A DNA stretch of 64,000 nucleotides from Planctomycetaceae bacterium (GCA_021732785.1 JAKFUG010000012.1:248001-312000), one strand, 5' to 3'; positions 49,067-58,520 are shown, numbered from the stretch's first letter. Program-made: numbers and translations. Notes: generated by a model from the letters alone, not told the origin.

Positions 49067-51888
49067 GTCGCCGGGATCAGTCCGTACGCTTCCGCCAGTA
49101 ACACCAAGGGGTGCTGTGACCGGCGATGCGTCAGATGTTCCAACTGTTGACGGCAACTGCTGCACTCCGAAAGGGCGATCGTCGCGGCGACGGATTCCCA
49201 GGCACGGGCCACTGGTTGGCCCAGCGCCACGGATTGTTCGTACGTTTCCTTGGCCCACCCGAACGCCCCCGCCATGCCCGAGCACCCCGCTTCAATTTTA
49301 GGACTGACCACTCCCGGAATCAAACTGCATAATTCCTGCAGCGGTGCAGAAGGGCCCATGGCCCGCAAATGGCACGGTTGATGATACGCCGCCCGTGTGG
49401 GACGCGGTTGGAAATCCGTCCGCAATTTCTTCGCGGCGTGCAATTGCTGCAGAAAATGTCCGATATCCTGAGTGGTTTTGGCCACATGCACGGCGTCCGG
49501 GTGATCAATCAGCCGCGGGTATTCCACTTTCAGGCAGAGCGCCGCGGAAGGTTCCGTGCAGACGATCGGGCAACCCGCGCGGGCAAATTCTCCCAGCACC
49601 GCGACGTTTTTCTCGGCGAGCCCCCGAGCGCGTTCCAGGTCGCCGCACGTCACGAGGTCCATCCCCGCCCGCACCTGGTCCGTCGGCACATACACATGAA
49701 AGCCGTGGTGCTCGAGAATTCGCCCGGCGGAAAGTGCGATCTCGGGTTCATGCCAGTTGGCGACATGGTCGACGAAGTAGATCACCACGCGGTCGTTCAA
49801 AGTCGTGGGGGGAGTCCGCCAGGCGCGCGGCGCGGTTTGCAGGAAGGGCTTCGTTCGCCATGTGGGAAATCGGCGGTGCCGGGTGATGGATGTGAATCGC
49901 TCCACCAGCCAGCGAAACCACGCGCGACGCAAGAAGGGCCGGAAAGCCACCGCCCCATAACGCAGCCACGGCATCCAGTCGGGGATGCGCGACAGGTACC
50001 ACTGCGACCGGGATAATCCGTGGATCGCCACCCGCTGGGCTTTCGCCTCGATCATCAGCCGCGGGATATCCACACCGGTGGGGCACTCCGATTCACACTG
50101 TTTGCAGTTGAAGCACGTTTCCAGCAACCGCCGTCCCGAGGGCGTTTCCCAGGCATCGACCTCCGCGGGTAACGAGGAAAGTTGCCGAATGGTGTTCGCT
50201 TTGGCACGCGGACTGGCGAGTTCATCGTACGACTCGCGAAAGAACGGGCACATGCGCTCGGCCGGATCTGTTGTCCGGCACTGGCCGCAGCTATTGCAGC
50301 GCTGACTCTCCGGAATGACATCGTCACGCCCGGACCAATTCAGCAAGAGTGGCTGCAATGGGGGCAAGCTTGCTGTTCGAAACGGATCGGCGTGGGAAGT
50401 GTCCTGCTCATTCGCTTGCAAGTGGGGATTCAGTACGCCGCGGGGATCGAAGAAATCTTTGATGGCCTGACTGACTGCGCGGTCGCCACCGGTTTCCGAC
50501 CAGGCGAGTCCCGAGCCGCGGCCGCCGCCGCAACGGCCTCCCAAGGCTTTCACGACGGCGGCCACTTCCTGCATGACGTCGCGCCACATGGGGGCGGATT
50601 CCGCGGACGGAAGCGGTGCGAGCGGGCGGAAATGCAGCGAACCGATGGCCGCATGGGCATGGAGCGACGCGGTCAGTCCGTGATGTTGTAACACTCGCTG
50701 AATCTGCACGACGGCAGCTTCAAATTGCGCCACCGGAACCGTGAGATCGGCGATGACAGGCAGCGGTCTGGTGTTTCCTGGAAGACGTGAAAGCATCGCG
50801 AGCAAACTCGCCGGCATCGTCCATAACGCTTCGACCTCGTCGTTATCGAGCACAATCCGGCAGACCTGTGCGGCATTGCCCGTCGCGGCGACCACTGCCA
50901 GGACCTGATCCAGTATGTTCGTCCGTTCGGAGTCGGAAGCGGCGAACCACTCGATGAGCAACGCCGCTTCGGCATCGGGCGAAAACAAATCCACCCACGG
51001 GCTATGAGTTTCCCGGGCGAGCGAAATCAACCGCCGGTCGAACAAATCGCAGGCGGAAATCGGCGTCGCCGCCAGTCCCGCCACGGAATCGATCGCGGCT
51101 TCCAGTGAAGGAAAAGCCAGCAGCACGGTTCCACGACCGGTCGGCAGCGGTTGCAATCGCAAAGTTGCCGAAGTGATGACGCCGAGCGTCCCTTCCGATC
51201 CCACCAGCAATCGCGGCCAGTGGACCGCATCGTCGGTGGCGATGCCGTTCCAGCGGTTGCCACACGCATTGTGATTCGAGCGTTGATCGTCCAGCAAACG
51301 TAATACGGGAACCGCGATCTCGGCCGGAATTGTCGCTTCCCCGTTTCTGTCGGTGTCGGAGAGGATCACACAACGACCATCGGCTAAGACCACCTCCATC
51401 GAGACGACGGAATCCATTGTCGAGCCAACGGCGAGGGAGCGGGTTCCGGTCGCATTCACCGCCAGCATGCCGCCGATGGTGGTGGTCGCCGCGGTCATGG
51501 GCGACGGCCCATACATCCAGCCCAGCGGGCGCAAATGCCGGTTCAATTCGTCCAGCACCACACCCGCTTCGACACAGATCGTGTCCTCCACAATCGGACC
51601 GATGTTCCGCAGAAATCGCGACAGATCCAGCACGATCCCGGAACCAATCGCCCCGCCGACGGAACCCGTTCCCGCACCGCGGGGAATGACCGTCAACTCA
51701 TGTTCTGCGGCATAGCGGACGATGGTGGCGACATCGTCACGATCGCGCGGGCACGCCACGGCGAAGGGTTGCCGCTCGAACAGGCTGCCGTCGCAGGCAT
51801 ACGCCGCGAGGGCCACCGGATCGATCAGCAATTCACCGCGAAACGAGTCGGCAAGATCTTCGTAGAGCCGCGACGACGGAAGGTCCAC
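49051..51888 (-). CDS. FAD-linked oxidase fused to Fe-S/CCG domains (GlcD-GlcF type)
   Basis: The 945-residue protein uses a GTG start. An FAD-binding type 4 domain (about 45-240, with PRGAGTGSVGG and EGTLGV) is followed by the FAD-linked oxidase C-terminal domain (about 250-490), two 4Fe-4S motifs (CNSCGQC at 531-537; CFNCKQCESECP at 592-602), and cysteine-rich CCG-type domains (CHLRAMG region, CSGMAGAFGWAKETYEQSVAL). This is the architecture of fused D-lactate, glycolate or D-2-hydroxyglutarate dehydrogenases (GlpC/YdiJ-like). Substrate not determinable. Upstream of moaD and possibly cotranscribed. Confidence 0.92.
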   Translation of the reverse strand: MDLPSSRLYEDLADSFRGELLIDPVALAAYACDGSLFERQPFAVACPRDRDDVATIVRYAAEHELTVIPRGAGTGSVGGAIGSGIVLDLSRFLRNIGPIVEDTICVEAGVVLDELNRHLRPLGWMYGPSPMTAATTTIGGMLAVNATGTRSLAVGSTMDSVVSMEVVLADGRCVILSDTDRNGEATIPAEIAVPVLRLLDDQRSNHNACGNRWNGIATDDAVHWPRLLVGSEGTLGVITSATLRLQPLPTGRGTVLLAFPSLEAAIDSVAGLAATPISACDLFDRRLISLARETHSPWVDLFSPDAEAALLIEWFAASDSERTNILDQVLAVVAATGNAAQVCRIVLDNDEVEALWTMPASLLAMLSRLPGNTRPLPVIADLTVPVAQFEAAVVQIQRVLQHHGLTASLHAHAAIGSLHFRPLAPLPSAESAPMWRDVMQEVAAVVKALGGRCGGGRGSGLAWSETGGDRAVSQAIKDFFDPRGVLNPHLQANEQDTSHADPFRTASLPPLQPLLLNWSGRDDVIPESQRCNSCGQCRTTDPAERMCPFFRESYDELASPRAKANTIRQLSSLPAEVDAWETPSGRRLLETCFNCKQCESECPTGVDIPRLMIEAKAQRVAIHGLSRSQWYLSRIPDWMPWLRYGAVAFRPFLRRAWFRWLVERFTSITRHRRFPTWRTKPFLQTAPRAWRTPPTTLNDRVVIYFVDHVANWHEPEIALSAGRILEHHGFHVYVPTDQVRAGMDLVTCGDLERARGLAEKNVAVLGEFARAGCPIVCTEPSAALCLKVEYPRLIDHPDAVHVAKTTQDIGHFLQQLHAAKKLRTDFQPRPTRAAYHQPCHLRAMGPSAPLQELCSLIPGVVSPKIEAGCSGMAGAFGWAKETYEQSVALGQPVARAWESVAATIALSECSSCRQQLEHLTHRRSQHPLVLLAEAYGLIPATSPST

Positions 51889-51984
51889 CGGAAAACGGCC
51901 TTGCAGAATTACGAAAGGGAACCCATAGATTGTGCGATCAGAACCTTCGATTCGACAAGCCCGCCGACTTCCAGTTCGCGATGC

Positions 51985-52347
51985 CTAATCGAGAGTTACT
52001 TCACCAGATCCATAATCGACCATCAATCGATGCCCCGCGAGTAGAGACGTTCCGAGCAATGGCAAACGGCTATCGGAAGCAATCACCTGAATGCGGTAGA
52101 GCGAGCCAAACCACTCCAGATTGCATTCAAACGTTTCCAATTCAATCGTCGCGCCATCCGCCAGAATGGCTTCTGTTGTCGAGGTCGCTCGTAAACCAAG
52201 GCGCTCGATGTCGTCGCGCGGAACGACCAGGCTGCCATTGAAAGCCGTATCGATCCAGGCTCCCAGCGGTACAAACGGCTGCTGTTGCCCCGGCCGAACC
52301 TGCACTTCGATCAAGGCTCGACGTGCGCCGTCAACGATTCCCTTCAC
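51985..52347 (-). CDS. Retropepsin-like (clan AA) aspartic protease
   Basis: The 120-residue protein starts GTG. IDTAFNGSLVVP matches the DTGFNG-type active site of small bacterial clan AA aspartic proteases, with Ala in place of the Gly. LLGTSLLAGHRLMVDYGSG matches the C-terminal flap/hydrophobic block. Such proteases act as homodimers. It overlaps the gene upstream by GTGA. Substrate unknown. Confidence 0.78.
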   Translation of the reverse strand: MKGIVDGARRALIEVQVRPGQQQPFVPLGAWIDTAFNGSLVVPRDDIERLGLRATSTTEAILADGATIELETFECNLEWFGSLYRIQVIASDSRLPLLGTSLLAGHRLMVDYGSGEVTLD

Positions 52348-52595
52348 AGCCCCAGCACTCCGAGATGAAGAGCGGCAGGTTGACCGATCTGTAAGGTGAA
52401 GGTCAATCGTTCGGGATATTCGTCGAGGGCCGCATTGACAGCGGCGTCAAAAGTATCTGCGAGGAAACTCTTTCCGGAATCAGGTTCAATGCACAGGAAC
52501 CGGTTTGGAAATCGCCGTTCGTATTCACTTCGCAACGAAGACTCGTACAACGCTTTCGCGCGACGAATGACGGATTGAGCTTGCTCGGAGACCAT
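52344..52595 (-). CDS. Small partner protein of the retropepsin-like protease
   Basis: The 83-residue protein starts at an ATG at 52595 with GAGGAG 6 bases upstream (an in-frame TTG two codons before is unlikely). It contains RFLCIEPDSGKSFLADTFDA, ALDEYPERLTFTLQIGQPAA and LHLG, a pattern I recognise as a widespread uncharacterised small family found next to clan AA proteases. The stop overlaps the protease start (GTGA). A toxin-antitoxin-like or regulator-protease pair is possible; function unknown. Confidence 0.7.
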   Translation of the reverse strand: MVSEQAQSVIRRAKALYESSLRSEYERRFPNRFLCIEPDSGKSFLADTFDAAVNAALDEYPERLTFTLQIGQPAALHLGVLGL

Positions 52596-52671
52596 GGTCA
52601 ACTCCTCGGGACAACTCGCTCATCGGATCATACCAAACCGTCGCAGCGTCCGAAAACAGCAGGATCACTCC

Positions 52672-53172
52672 TCACCGCGGCGAAGTTTGTCCCGCCTGCT
52701 TCTGCATTCGCGCGGCTTCCTGCCGGTAGCGCTCGTTGAGTTCGAGATCGAACTTCGGATGCTCTTTACCAATGACCGCGCCGCGGTAACGGGCGTGGCA
52801 GCGGTAACACACGAGCGCATCGCTCATCACGGCAAACAGAGCCATATCGGCGAGCGCAAACGCCATCAGAATGCCGAGGGCGACCGTCGGCTGCATGTAG
52901 GCGACGGCGATCGTACTGCTGATGATCCCCGTCGCGACGATGGCCAAGCCCAATTGCGGCGGGAAATCCTTCTGTCGCCACAGATCATCGCAACCGCAGA
53001 TCAGGCAGTGGTGCGGGCAATCGGCGGAGTAAACCCGCTCATCGACGGCCTTGGTCCACCCGCAATGCCGGCACGCGATCGTCGAGGTCGTGGAACCGAT
53101 TTCAACGTCGTCGTTCTTCAGACACTTGGGGCAGTCAAAGTGAGCATGCACGGGGACGGAATCCGCTGTCAA
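52672..53172 (-). CDS. Zinc-ribbon membrane protein, unknown function
   Basis: The 166-residue protein has cysteine pairs typical of zinc ribbons (FDCPKC, ACRHCG, CPHHCLICG) before two membrane spans (about 73-92 and 97-114) and another CYRCH after them. The frame starts at a TTG at 53172; a GTG 7 codons later is an alternative start. It is followed on the minus strand by nothing coupled. No function is recognised. Confidence 0.6.
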   Translation of the reverse strand: MTADSVPVHAHFDCPKCLKNDDVEIGSTTSTIACRHCGWTKAVDERVYSADCPHHCLICGCDDLWRQKDFPPQLGLAIVATGIISSTIAVAYMQPTVALGILMAFALADMALFAVMSDALVCYRCHARYRGAVIGKEHPKFDLELNERYRQEAARMQKQAGQTSPR

Positions 53173-53190
53173 AACGTGAAGGCGTGAAAC

Positions 53191-53940
53191 TTAGTAAGGA
53201 CGGTGCAGTTCACTCGACAGCAGTGTCGCCGACATCTCGCCGATGAACGACAGAATCACCGCGGCAAATAACACTCCTGTCGCTGCTTGAGTATTCCGAT
53301 AGCGTAAAATACGCAGGGTCATTCCGCAAAGGAGGAGTGGCGCGAGAATCCCGGCAATCCACCGCAGGGCGAACCAACTCCACAACAATGAACCGTGAAT
53401 CGCGTCCCCGCCGGTCCACCAGCACAGGGCGGAAACCGATAGTCGCACCAGAACGCAGATCAGCAGCACCTGCGTCAACTTGGTTAGTGGCAAGATCGAC
53501 ATCGTCGGCGCGGTGAGATACCAATGGCCGAGCAGCATCCCAGTCACCGTGCCGCCCAGAACACCGGAGGTCGCCAACAATGACGCCAGCGGCAAAGCGC
53601 CAGCATTTGGTAATCCATTGAATCCAATTTGCACAACCGCAGCCATCGCGACGATGTTGATGGCGAAGCAAATGACGGCACCGGCAACACGGCGTTCCAA
53701 AGTCCAGAACACTGATCCAACGAATGCGGCGATCACCATTCCAACGCCAATACCACCAATGAGCATGCCTAGTTTGGGTGCGGCTTCAAAGCGGCCGGCG
53801 GTCAGCACGACCACCACGCTCAACCCGAGCACAAGCAACATCTGAATGCGAAAAAAACCGGATGTCACCTGGCGCCGCGGCATCAGTGTCCACATCAGAC
53901 TGATACCGGCGATGAGCTGCAAAACAAACGAGGCGAGCAT
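53191..53940 (-). CDS. Multi-span membrane protein, unknown function
   Basis: The 249-residue protein starts at an ATG at 53940 (MLASFVLQLIAGISLMW); the frame continues upstream only through an intergenic repeat. About seven hydrophobic segments alternate with short loops. GHWYLTAPTMSILPLTKLTQ is the most distinctive block. Its stop lies 18 bases before the zinc-ribbon gene. Possibly a planctomycete-specific family. Confidence 0.65.
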   Translation of the reverse strand: MLASFVLQLIAGISLMWTLMPRRQVTSGFFRIQMLLVLGLSVVVVLTAGRFEAAPKLGMLIGGIGVGMVIAAFVGSVFWTLERRVAGAVICFAINIVAMAAVVQIGFNGLPNAGALPLASLLATSGVLGGTVTGMLLGHWYLTAPTMSILPLTKLTQVLLICVLVRLSVSALCWWTGGDAIHGSLLWSWFALRWIAGILAPLLLCGMTLRILRYRNTQAATGVLFAAVILSFIGEMSATLLSSELHRPY

Positions 53941-53958
53941 GGAACGCCGATAAAGTGA

Positions 53959-54033
53959 GGAGTTATGAGTGATAAAGGATGAGCCACAAAGAGAATGACC
54001 ATCGATCTGACTCATCGATCATCACTCATCATT
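53959..54033. repeat. Imperfect inverted repeat with ATGAGTGAT motifs
   Basis: Left arm (about 53959-53983) contains ATGAGTGATAAAGGATGAG; right arm (54011-54033) contains the partial complement CTCATCGATCATCACTCATC. It lies between the serS stop and the start of the membrane gene on the same strand. Confidence 0.55.
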
Positions 54034-54040
54034 CCGTACT

Positions 54041-55309
54041 TCATCCGATCTGGTCTTTCCCCACCCACATCCGCAGCACTTCGGGGATGACAATCGTGCC
54101 GTCGGCTTGCTGATAGTTCTCGATGATGGCGATCATCGCCCGGGTGACGGCGACCGCGGTGCCGTTGAGCGTGTGGACGAACTGTGTTCCCTTCTTGTCC
54201 GGCGATTTGCAGCGTGTACCCAACCGACGGGCCTGGAAGTCGGTGCAGTTCGACGCCGAAGTGACTTCGCCGTATTCGTTGCGGCCGGGCATCCACGCTT
54301 CGAGATCAAACTTGCGGTAAGCCGGACCACCCAAATCACCCGTGCAGATATCGAGCACACGATACGGAATCTTCAGGCCCTGGAAGATTTCCTCTTCGAT
54401 GGCCACGATCTCGGCATGCAGGGCATCGGACGCCGCGAGATCGGGGGCCGTGAAGCCGAACATCTCGACCTTCGTGAATTGATGCACGCGATAAATCCCG
54501 CGCGACGCCTTACCGTGGGCTCCCGCTTCCGTCCGGAAACAGTGCGAAATCCCGGCGTATTTCAGCGGCAGATCGGCGACGTCGAGAATCTGATCCTTGA
54601 GTGAACCGCCGAGCGTGATCTCCGCGGTGGCAACGAGACACAGGTCGGTGTTGGCGATGCTGTAGATCTGCGTTTCGTTGCCGCGCGGCTGGTAACCGGT
54701 CCCTTCGAGGACATCGATACGGGCCAGGTCCGGCGTGATGTGCAGTGTGAAACCGTGCGCGATCAGTTTCTGTACGGCGTATTGCACCAGCGCCAGTTCC
54801 AGCAATGCGCCTTCATTCTTCAGAAAGTAGAACCCGTGACCGGTGACCCGTGCGCCGGCCTCGAGATCGACGAGTTTGTGCTTCTCGCACAGATCGACAT
54901 GATCGAGCGGCTTGAAATCGAACTTCGGTGGCGTCCCCCATGTGCGGACGACCTTGTTGTCGGACTCGAGCGCCCCCACGGGTGCATCGGCGTGCGTCAT
55001 GTTTGGAACGCTGCACTGCACCGCGCGGAGTTGCGCTTCGATCTCTTTCTGTTCGACTTCAAACGCTGCGACCGCTTCCCTCAGTTGCCGACCCCGTTCG
55101 ACGAGTGCCGGTTTGGAAGCGGCGTCCGCCTTTGGAATCTGCGCCGCCAGCGTCTTCTGTTCCTGCCGCGTCTTGTCGGCTTCGAGAATCAACGCATTCC
55201 GCTTATCGCGCAGCGGCAGCACGTTCTCCAGATCGACCGTCACCCCACGGTTCCGGCAATTCGTCCGCACGGCGTCGAGGTGGTCGCACAAAAACTGCAA
55301 ATCGAGCAT
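54041..55309 (-). CDS. serS: Seryl-tRNA synthetase
   Basis: SerRS charges tRNA-Ser. The 422-residue protein (MLDLQFLCDHLDAVRTNCRN) has the N-terminal coiled-coil arm (about 25-105) and class II motifs: motif 2 around GISHCFRTEAGAHGKASRGI, motif 3 around TLNGTAVAVTRAMIAIIENY, and the serine-binding SNCTDFQARRLGTR. Start at 55309; 50 open codons upstream are not homologous. Confidence 0.97.
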   Translation of the reverse strand: MLDLQFLCDHLDAVRTNCRNRGVTVDLENVLPLRDKRNALILEADKTRQEQKTLAAQIPKADAASKPALVERGRQLREAVAAFEVEQKEIEAQLRAVQCSVPNMTHADAPVGALESDNKVVRTWGTPPKFDFKPLDHVDLCEKHKLVDLEAGARVTGHGFYFLKNEGALLELALVQYAVQKLIAHGFTLHITPDLARIDVLEGTGYQPRGNETQIYSIANTDLCLVATAEITLGGSLKDQILDVADLPLKYAGISHCFRTEAGAHGKASRGIYRVHQFTKVEMFGFTAPDLAASDALHAEIVAIEEEIFQGLKIPYRVLDICTGDLGGPAYRKFDLEAWMPGRNEYGEVTSASNCTDFQARRLGTRCKSPDKKGTQFVHTLNGTAVAVTRAMIAIIENYQQADGTIVIPEVLRMWVGKDQIG

Positions 55310-55344
55310 GACGTTCCTACTGTTCCAATCCGTGGAAGAGACCG

Positions 55345-56712
55345 CTATGCGGTGGGAAGTTCGGGCCACAACGCGGCATTCGCATGGATGCCGCGGTGAA
55401 AATCGGCGACGGTGAAATGTTCGTTCGGGCTGTGAAGGTTGTCGGTGTTCTGCCCCCAACCGAGCAGCAGCGTGCTGAGGCCGAGGATTTGCTGGAACGT
55501 CGCGACCACGGGGATGGAGCCGCCCTCGCGCATCAGCACCGGAGGTTTTCCGAATGCGGTTGTGATCGCCGTGCGGGCGGCATCAATGTACTTGTTCGTC
55601 GGATCGAACACGAACGGCGGGCAACCGTGGTTCGACTGAAACGAAAGCGTCACTCCAGCCGGACAACGGGCTTTCAGAAACGCCTCCAGCGCGACGAGCA
55701 GTTTCTCCGGGTTCTGATGGGGCACCAACCGGCAGGTAATCTTCGCCGACGCTTTCGACGGGATGATCGTCTTCGGTCCGACGCCCTGATAACCGCCAGT
55801 GATGCCGTTCACATCACACGTCGGTCGTGCCCACCGCCGTTCGAGCGATGTGAAACCGGCTTCGCCCCAAGTTGCGGGCGAACCGACTTCATTGAGGAAC
55901 GCCTTTTCGTCGAATGGCAACGCCGCGAACTGTTCTCGTTCTGCGGTGGTGAGTGCCAGCACATCATCATAGAAGCCTGGAATCTGCACGCGGCCCTGAT
56001 CGTCATGCAATTGAGCGATCAACCGGGCCAGCATGTTCGCGGGATTAGCAACCGCACCGCCATAGATACCGCTGTGCAGGTCTTTTTTCGGGCCGGTGAG
56101 CGTCACTTCACAGGCAATGATGCCGCGCAAACCGTAAGTGATCGCGGGGATGCCGGGAGCATATTGGCTCGTGTCACTGATGACGGCGACATCGGCTTTC
56201 AGCTTCTGTTTGTTCGATTCAAGAAACTGATCGAGGTTATTACTGCCGACTTCCTCTTCCCCTTCGATGACGAATTTCAAATTCACCGGCAGCGAACCGG
56301 TCGCTTTGATCCAAGCTTCCGCGGCTTTGATGTGCGTGAAGAACTGGCCCTTGTCGTCGGTGGCACCACGGGCGTAGATTTTTCCATCGCGAATCGTCGG
56401 TTCAAACGGCGGCGTCGTCCACAGATCCAGTGGGTCCGGCGGCTGCACGTCGTAGTGGCCGTAAATCAGCACCGTCGGCTTACCGGGGGCGTTCAACCAC
56501 TCGGCATACACAATCGGATGCCCCGCGGTTTTTACGATCTCGGTCGTGAAGCCAAGACCCACGAACTGATCGCGCAGAAACTCCGCGGCTTGCGTCATCG
56601 CCGGGAGAAACGCCGGGTCGGCACTCACCGACGGAATCCGCAGCAGCGTCTTCAGTTCGTCGAGGAACTGATCCTGATGCGTTTGGAGATAATCGGAAAC
56701 CGCGGGATTCAT
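55345..56712 (-). CDS. M20-family dipeptidase / deacylase
   Basis: The 455-residue protein has the M20 di-zinc motifs: GHYDVQ (H86, D88), GATDDKG (D119), EGEEEVGS (E152/E153), plus a dimerisation domain in the middle and a final histidine region (HSPNEHFTVADF). The pattern is that of carnosinase/CNDP-like dipeptidases rather than DapE. Cytoplasmic, no signal peptide. It ends 35 bases before serS. Confidence 0.9.
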   Translation of the reverse strand: MNPAVSDYLQTHQDQFLDELKTLLRIPSVSADPAFLPAMTQAAEFLRDQFVGLGFTTEIVKTAGHPIVYAEWLNAPGKPTVLIYGHYDVQPPDPLDLWTTPPFEPTIRDGKIYARGATDDKGQFFTHIKAAEAWIKATGSLPVNLKFVIEGEEEVGSNNLDQFLESNKQKLKADVAVISDTSQYAPGIPAITYGLRGIIACEVTLTGPKKDLHSGIYGGAVANPANMLARLIAQLHDDQGRVQIPGFYDDVLALTTAEREQFAALPFDEKAFLNEVGSPATWGEAGFTSLERRWARPTCDVNGITGGYQGVGPKTIIPSKASAKITCRLVPHQNPEKLLVALEAFLKARCPAGVTLSFQSNHGCPPFVFDPTNKYIDAARTAITTAFGKPPVLMREGGSIPVVATFQQILGLSTLLLGWGQNTDNLHSPNEHFTVADFHRGIHANAALWPELPTA

Positions 56713-56823
56713 GCCGGCACTCGGGAGAAACGGAAGACGAGAGACTCCGAGAGTTTACCCGAAATCCCGCATGCCGCCGAGTGTGAACGGGTGGTGTCGC
56801 CCCATTGGAAAGACGCGCGACAA

Positions 56824-57381
56824 TCAAAGGCTGTCGGAAGACGAAGACAGCGGCTGGAATTTTTCTGCCGAGGGCTGAAACGGTACCAGTGGGCCGGAAT
56901 CTCCGGAATCGTCGTAATCCGACGCTGTTTTTGAGGACAGCTTCCTCATGCGGGGGATCGAGGGTTCGACCGCGAAGTCGAGGTCTTCGTCGGGGAGGGC
57001 CACAGGATCATCGAAGTGGTCGGATTCAACCGTGGCAATACTTCGCTGCGGTGGAGCGGTGACCTTCATCGGGGCCTGCTTCGCCGTATTCAATTCCTTC
57101 TGGAATCGAAAGCGGACATCGCCGATGGTGACTTCATCTCCCAGGGACAGGATCGCTTCTTTCTCGACGCGCGTGCCATTCACGGTCACGCCATTCGTAC
57201 TGCCGAGATCGCGAATGATCACGGTATTGTTGACCACCGCCACGGCACAATGACGTCGGGAAATTTTGCGGCTGGTCGTGAGCGATACGTCGCAATCGGC
57301 CTGCCGACCGATGAGCAAAATCGCCTTTTCCAAAGGGATCACGCACCCGGCGGCATCAAGCGGGACCAGAAATGCAGGCAT
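56824..57381 (-). CDS. FHA-domain protein
   Basis: The 184-residue protein (MPAFLVPLDAAGCVIPLEKA) has a forkhead-associated domain at about 20-95 (LLIGRQADCDVSLTTSRKIS, RRHC, DLGSTNGVTVNG), the conserved Arg, Ser/Arg-His and Asn residues that bind phosphothreonine. The rest is acidic, Ser/Pro-rich and probably disordered. It likely serves a Ser/Thr kinase signalling route; no kinase is in the window. Start at 57381 chosen over an ATG 8 codons upstream. Confidence 0.85.
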   Translation of the reverse strand: MPAFLVPLDAAGCVIPLEKAILLIGRQADCDVSLTTSRKISRRHCAVAVVNNTVIIRDLGSTNGVTVNGTRVEKEAILSLGDEVTIGDVRFRFQKELNTAKQAPMKVTAPPQRSIATVESDHFDDPVALPDEDLDFAVEPSIPRMRKLSSKTASDYDDSGDSGPLVPFQPSAEKFQPLSSSSDSL

Positions 57382-57654
57382 GCGGGAGACTCCCCAGAAG
57401 TGCAAAGGCGCTTTCGACTATATCCGGGGCGAATACAGTTGAGAACCGGCAATCGACCGTCGCGGACAGAATTCACCCGATCTTGACGGATGTGCCGTTT
57501 GCGACGAAAGGTCCAAATTTCGTACTTGTTGGTACTCGAATCTCATGAAGTATTCTAGTCCATTCGGCGCTTGCGGGGACTGGCCAAAAGTCGATTTCCC
57601 GATTTCCTCGCGCGTGACCGCCACTTCCCAAGGGAAATTATTGATGAAAGGACG

Positions 57655-58224
57655 CTATTCGGTCACTTCCTGTCCGAAAAGTCGCATCTGCTGATCGCGG
57701 CTCGGCTCCTGGAATTCCTTGAACAGCAAACTGGCCTGAATATCGTGATTGTTCTGGTATTTTCCGCCCCGGTATTCGGTCACATCCCCTTCGATGGTGT
57801 GATAGAAAATCTGGCAAATCGGCACACCGGGATAGACGCGGATGGGGTGGACGGCGAACATTTCGAGCGTCCAATATCCACAAAAGCCCACGTCGCCGAA
57901 GCCCGCCGTCACATGCACAAATAACCCCAAGCGGCCAATGGAAGATCGGCCTTCCAGCATGGGGACCAGATTATGCGTCTCGGTCCGTTCGACGGTCCGG
58001 CCGAGGTACAATTGCCGCGGCTGTAGCACCAGTCCTTCCGGTGGGATGACGTACCGCCGATAGCGGTTCGGCCGCCGCATATCGAGGACGATTTCCTCGT
58101 AAACCAGCAGTTCGTCGTGCAGCCGCAGGTTGTAACTGTTGGGGTTCAGCAGCTTTTCATCGAACGGATCGATGACAATGTTTTGCCCCATCTGGGCTTT
58201 GATTTCGCTGCCGGTGAGAATCAT
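57655..58224 (-). CDS. dcd: dCTP deaminase
   Basis: The 189-residue protein (MILTGSEIKAQMGQNIVID) has the deaminase/dUTPase fold blocks LNPNSYNLRLHDELLVYEEI, GRSSIGRLGLFVHVTAG and GYWTLEMFAVHPIRVYPGVPI. It turns dCTP into dUTP, the precursor of dTMP. Start at 58224. The C-terminal QNNHDIQASLLFKEF is the trimer-closing tail. Confidence 0.95.
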   Translation of the reverse strand: MILTGSEIKAQMGQNIVIDPFDEKLLNPNSYNLRLHDELLVYEEIVLDMRRPNRYRRYVIPPEGLVLQPRQLYLGRTVERTETHNLVPMLEGRSSIGRLGLFVHVTAGFGDVGFCGYWTLEMFAVHPIRVYPGVPICQIFYHTIEGDVTEYRGGKYQNNHDIQASLLFKEFQEPSRDQQMRLFGQEVTE

Positions 58225-58368
58225 CGGAACGCGGTCCCCACGAAACCGGGCGAACGCCAAGTGAACGCAACCTGTGACGTGCAAGTAGGCTACGTCACCC
58301 ACAAGGGGGATGCAACCGAGCATGGCCGCGATGGGATGAATGGCCGATATTTCGAGGGAGAAAGGCAG

Positions 58369-58470
58369 CGCAAAGTGCGGAGTGCAAAATGCAAAGTGGA
58401 AGATCGACGACTCTCGGCGATGTCACCTATCACTTTTCATTTTGCACTTTTCATGAACCACTTTGCACTG
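58369..58470. repeat. AT-rich inverted repeat with TGCAAAGTG motifs
   Basis: Motifs GTGCAAAATGCAAAGTGG and, after a 40-base centre, their near complements (CATTTTGCACTTTTCATG, CCACTTTGCAC) form an imperfect nested inverted repeat. It lies between the divergent dcd and pseudouridine synthase genes. Same TGCAAAGTG words as the core of the 6267-6454 repeat. Confidence 0.75.
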
Positions 58471-58520
58471 CTTTCACCTCTCCCCGCGACGTCGGTGCTC
58501 GGGGCTGGTAAACTATCGCG

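Noticed and set aside
53941-54015. An extended N-terminus for the seven-span membrane protein
   Set aside because: The upstream codons translate the ATGAGTGAT repeat; the ATG at 53940 starts the first membrane span.
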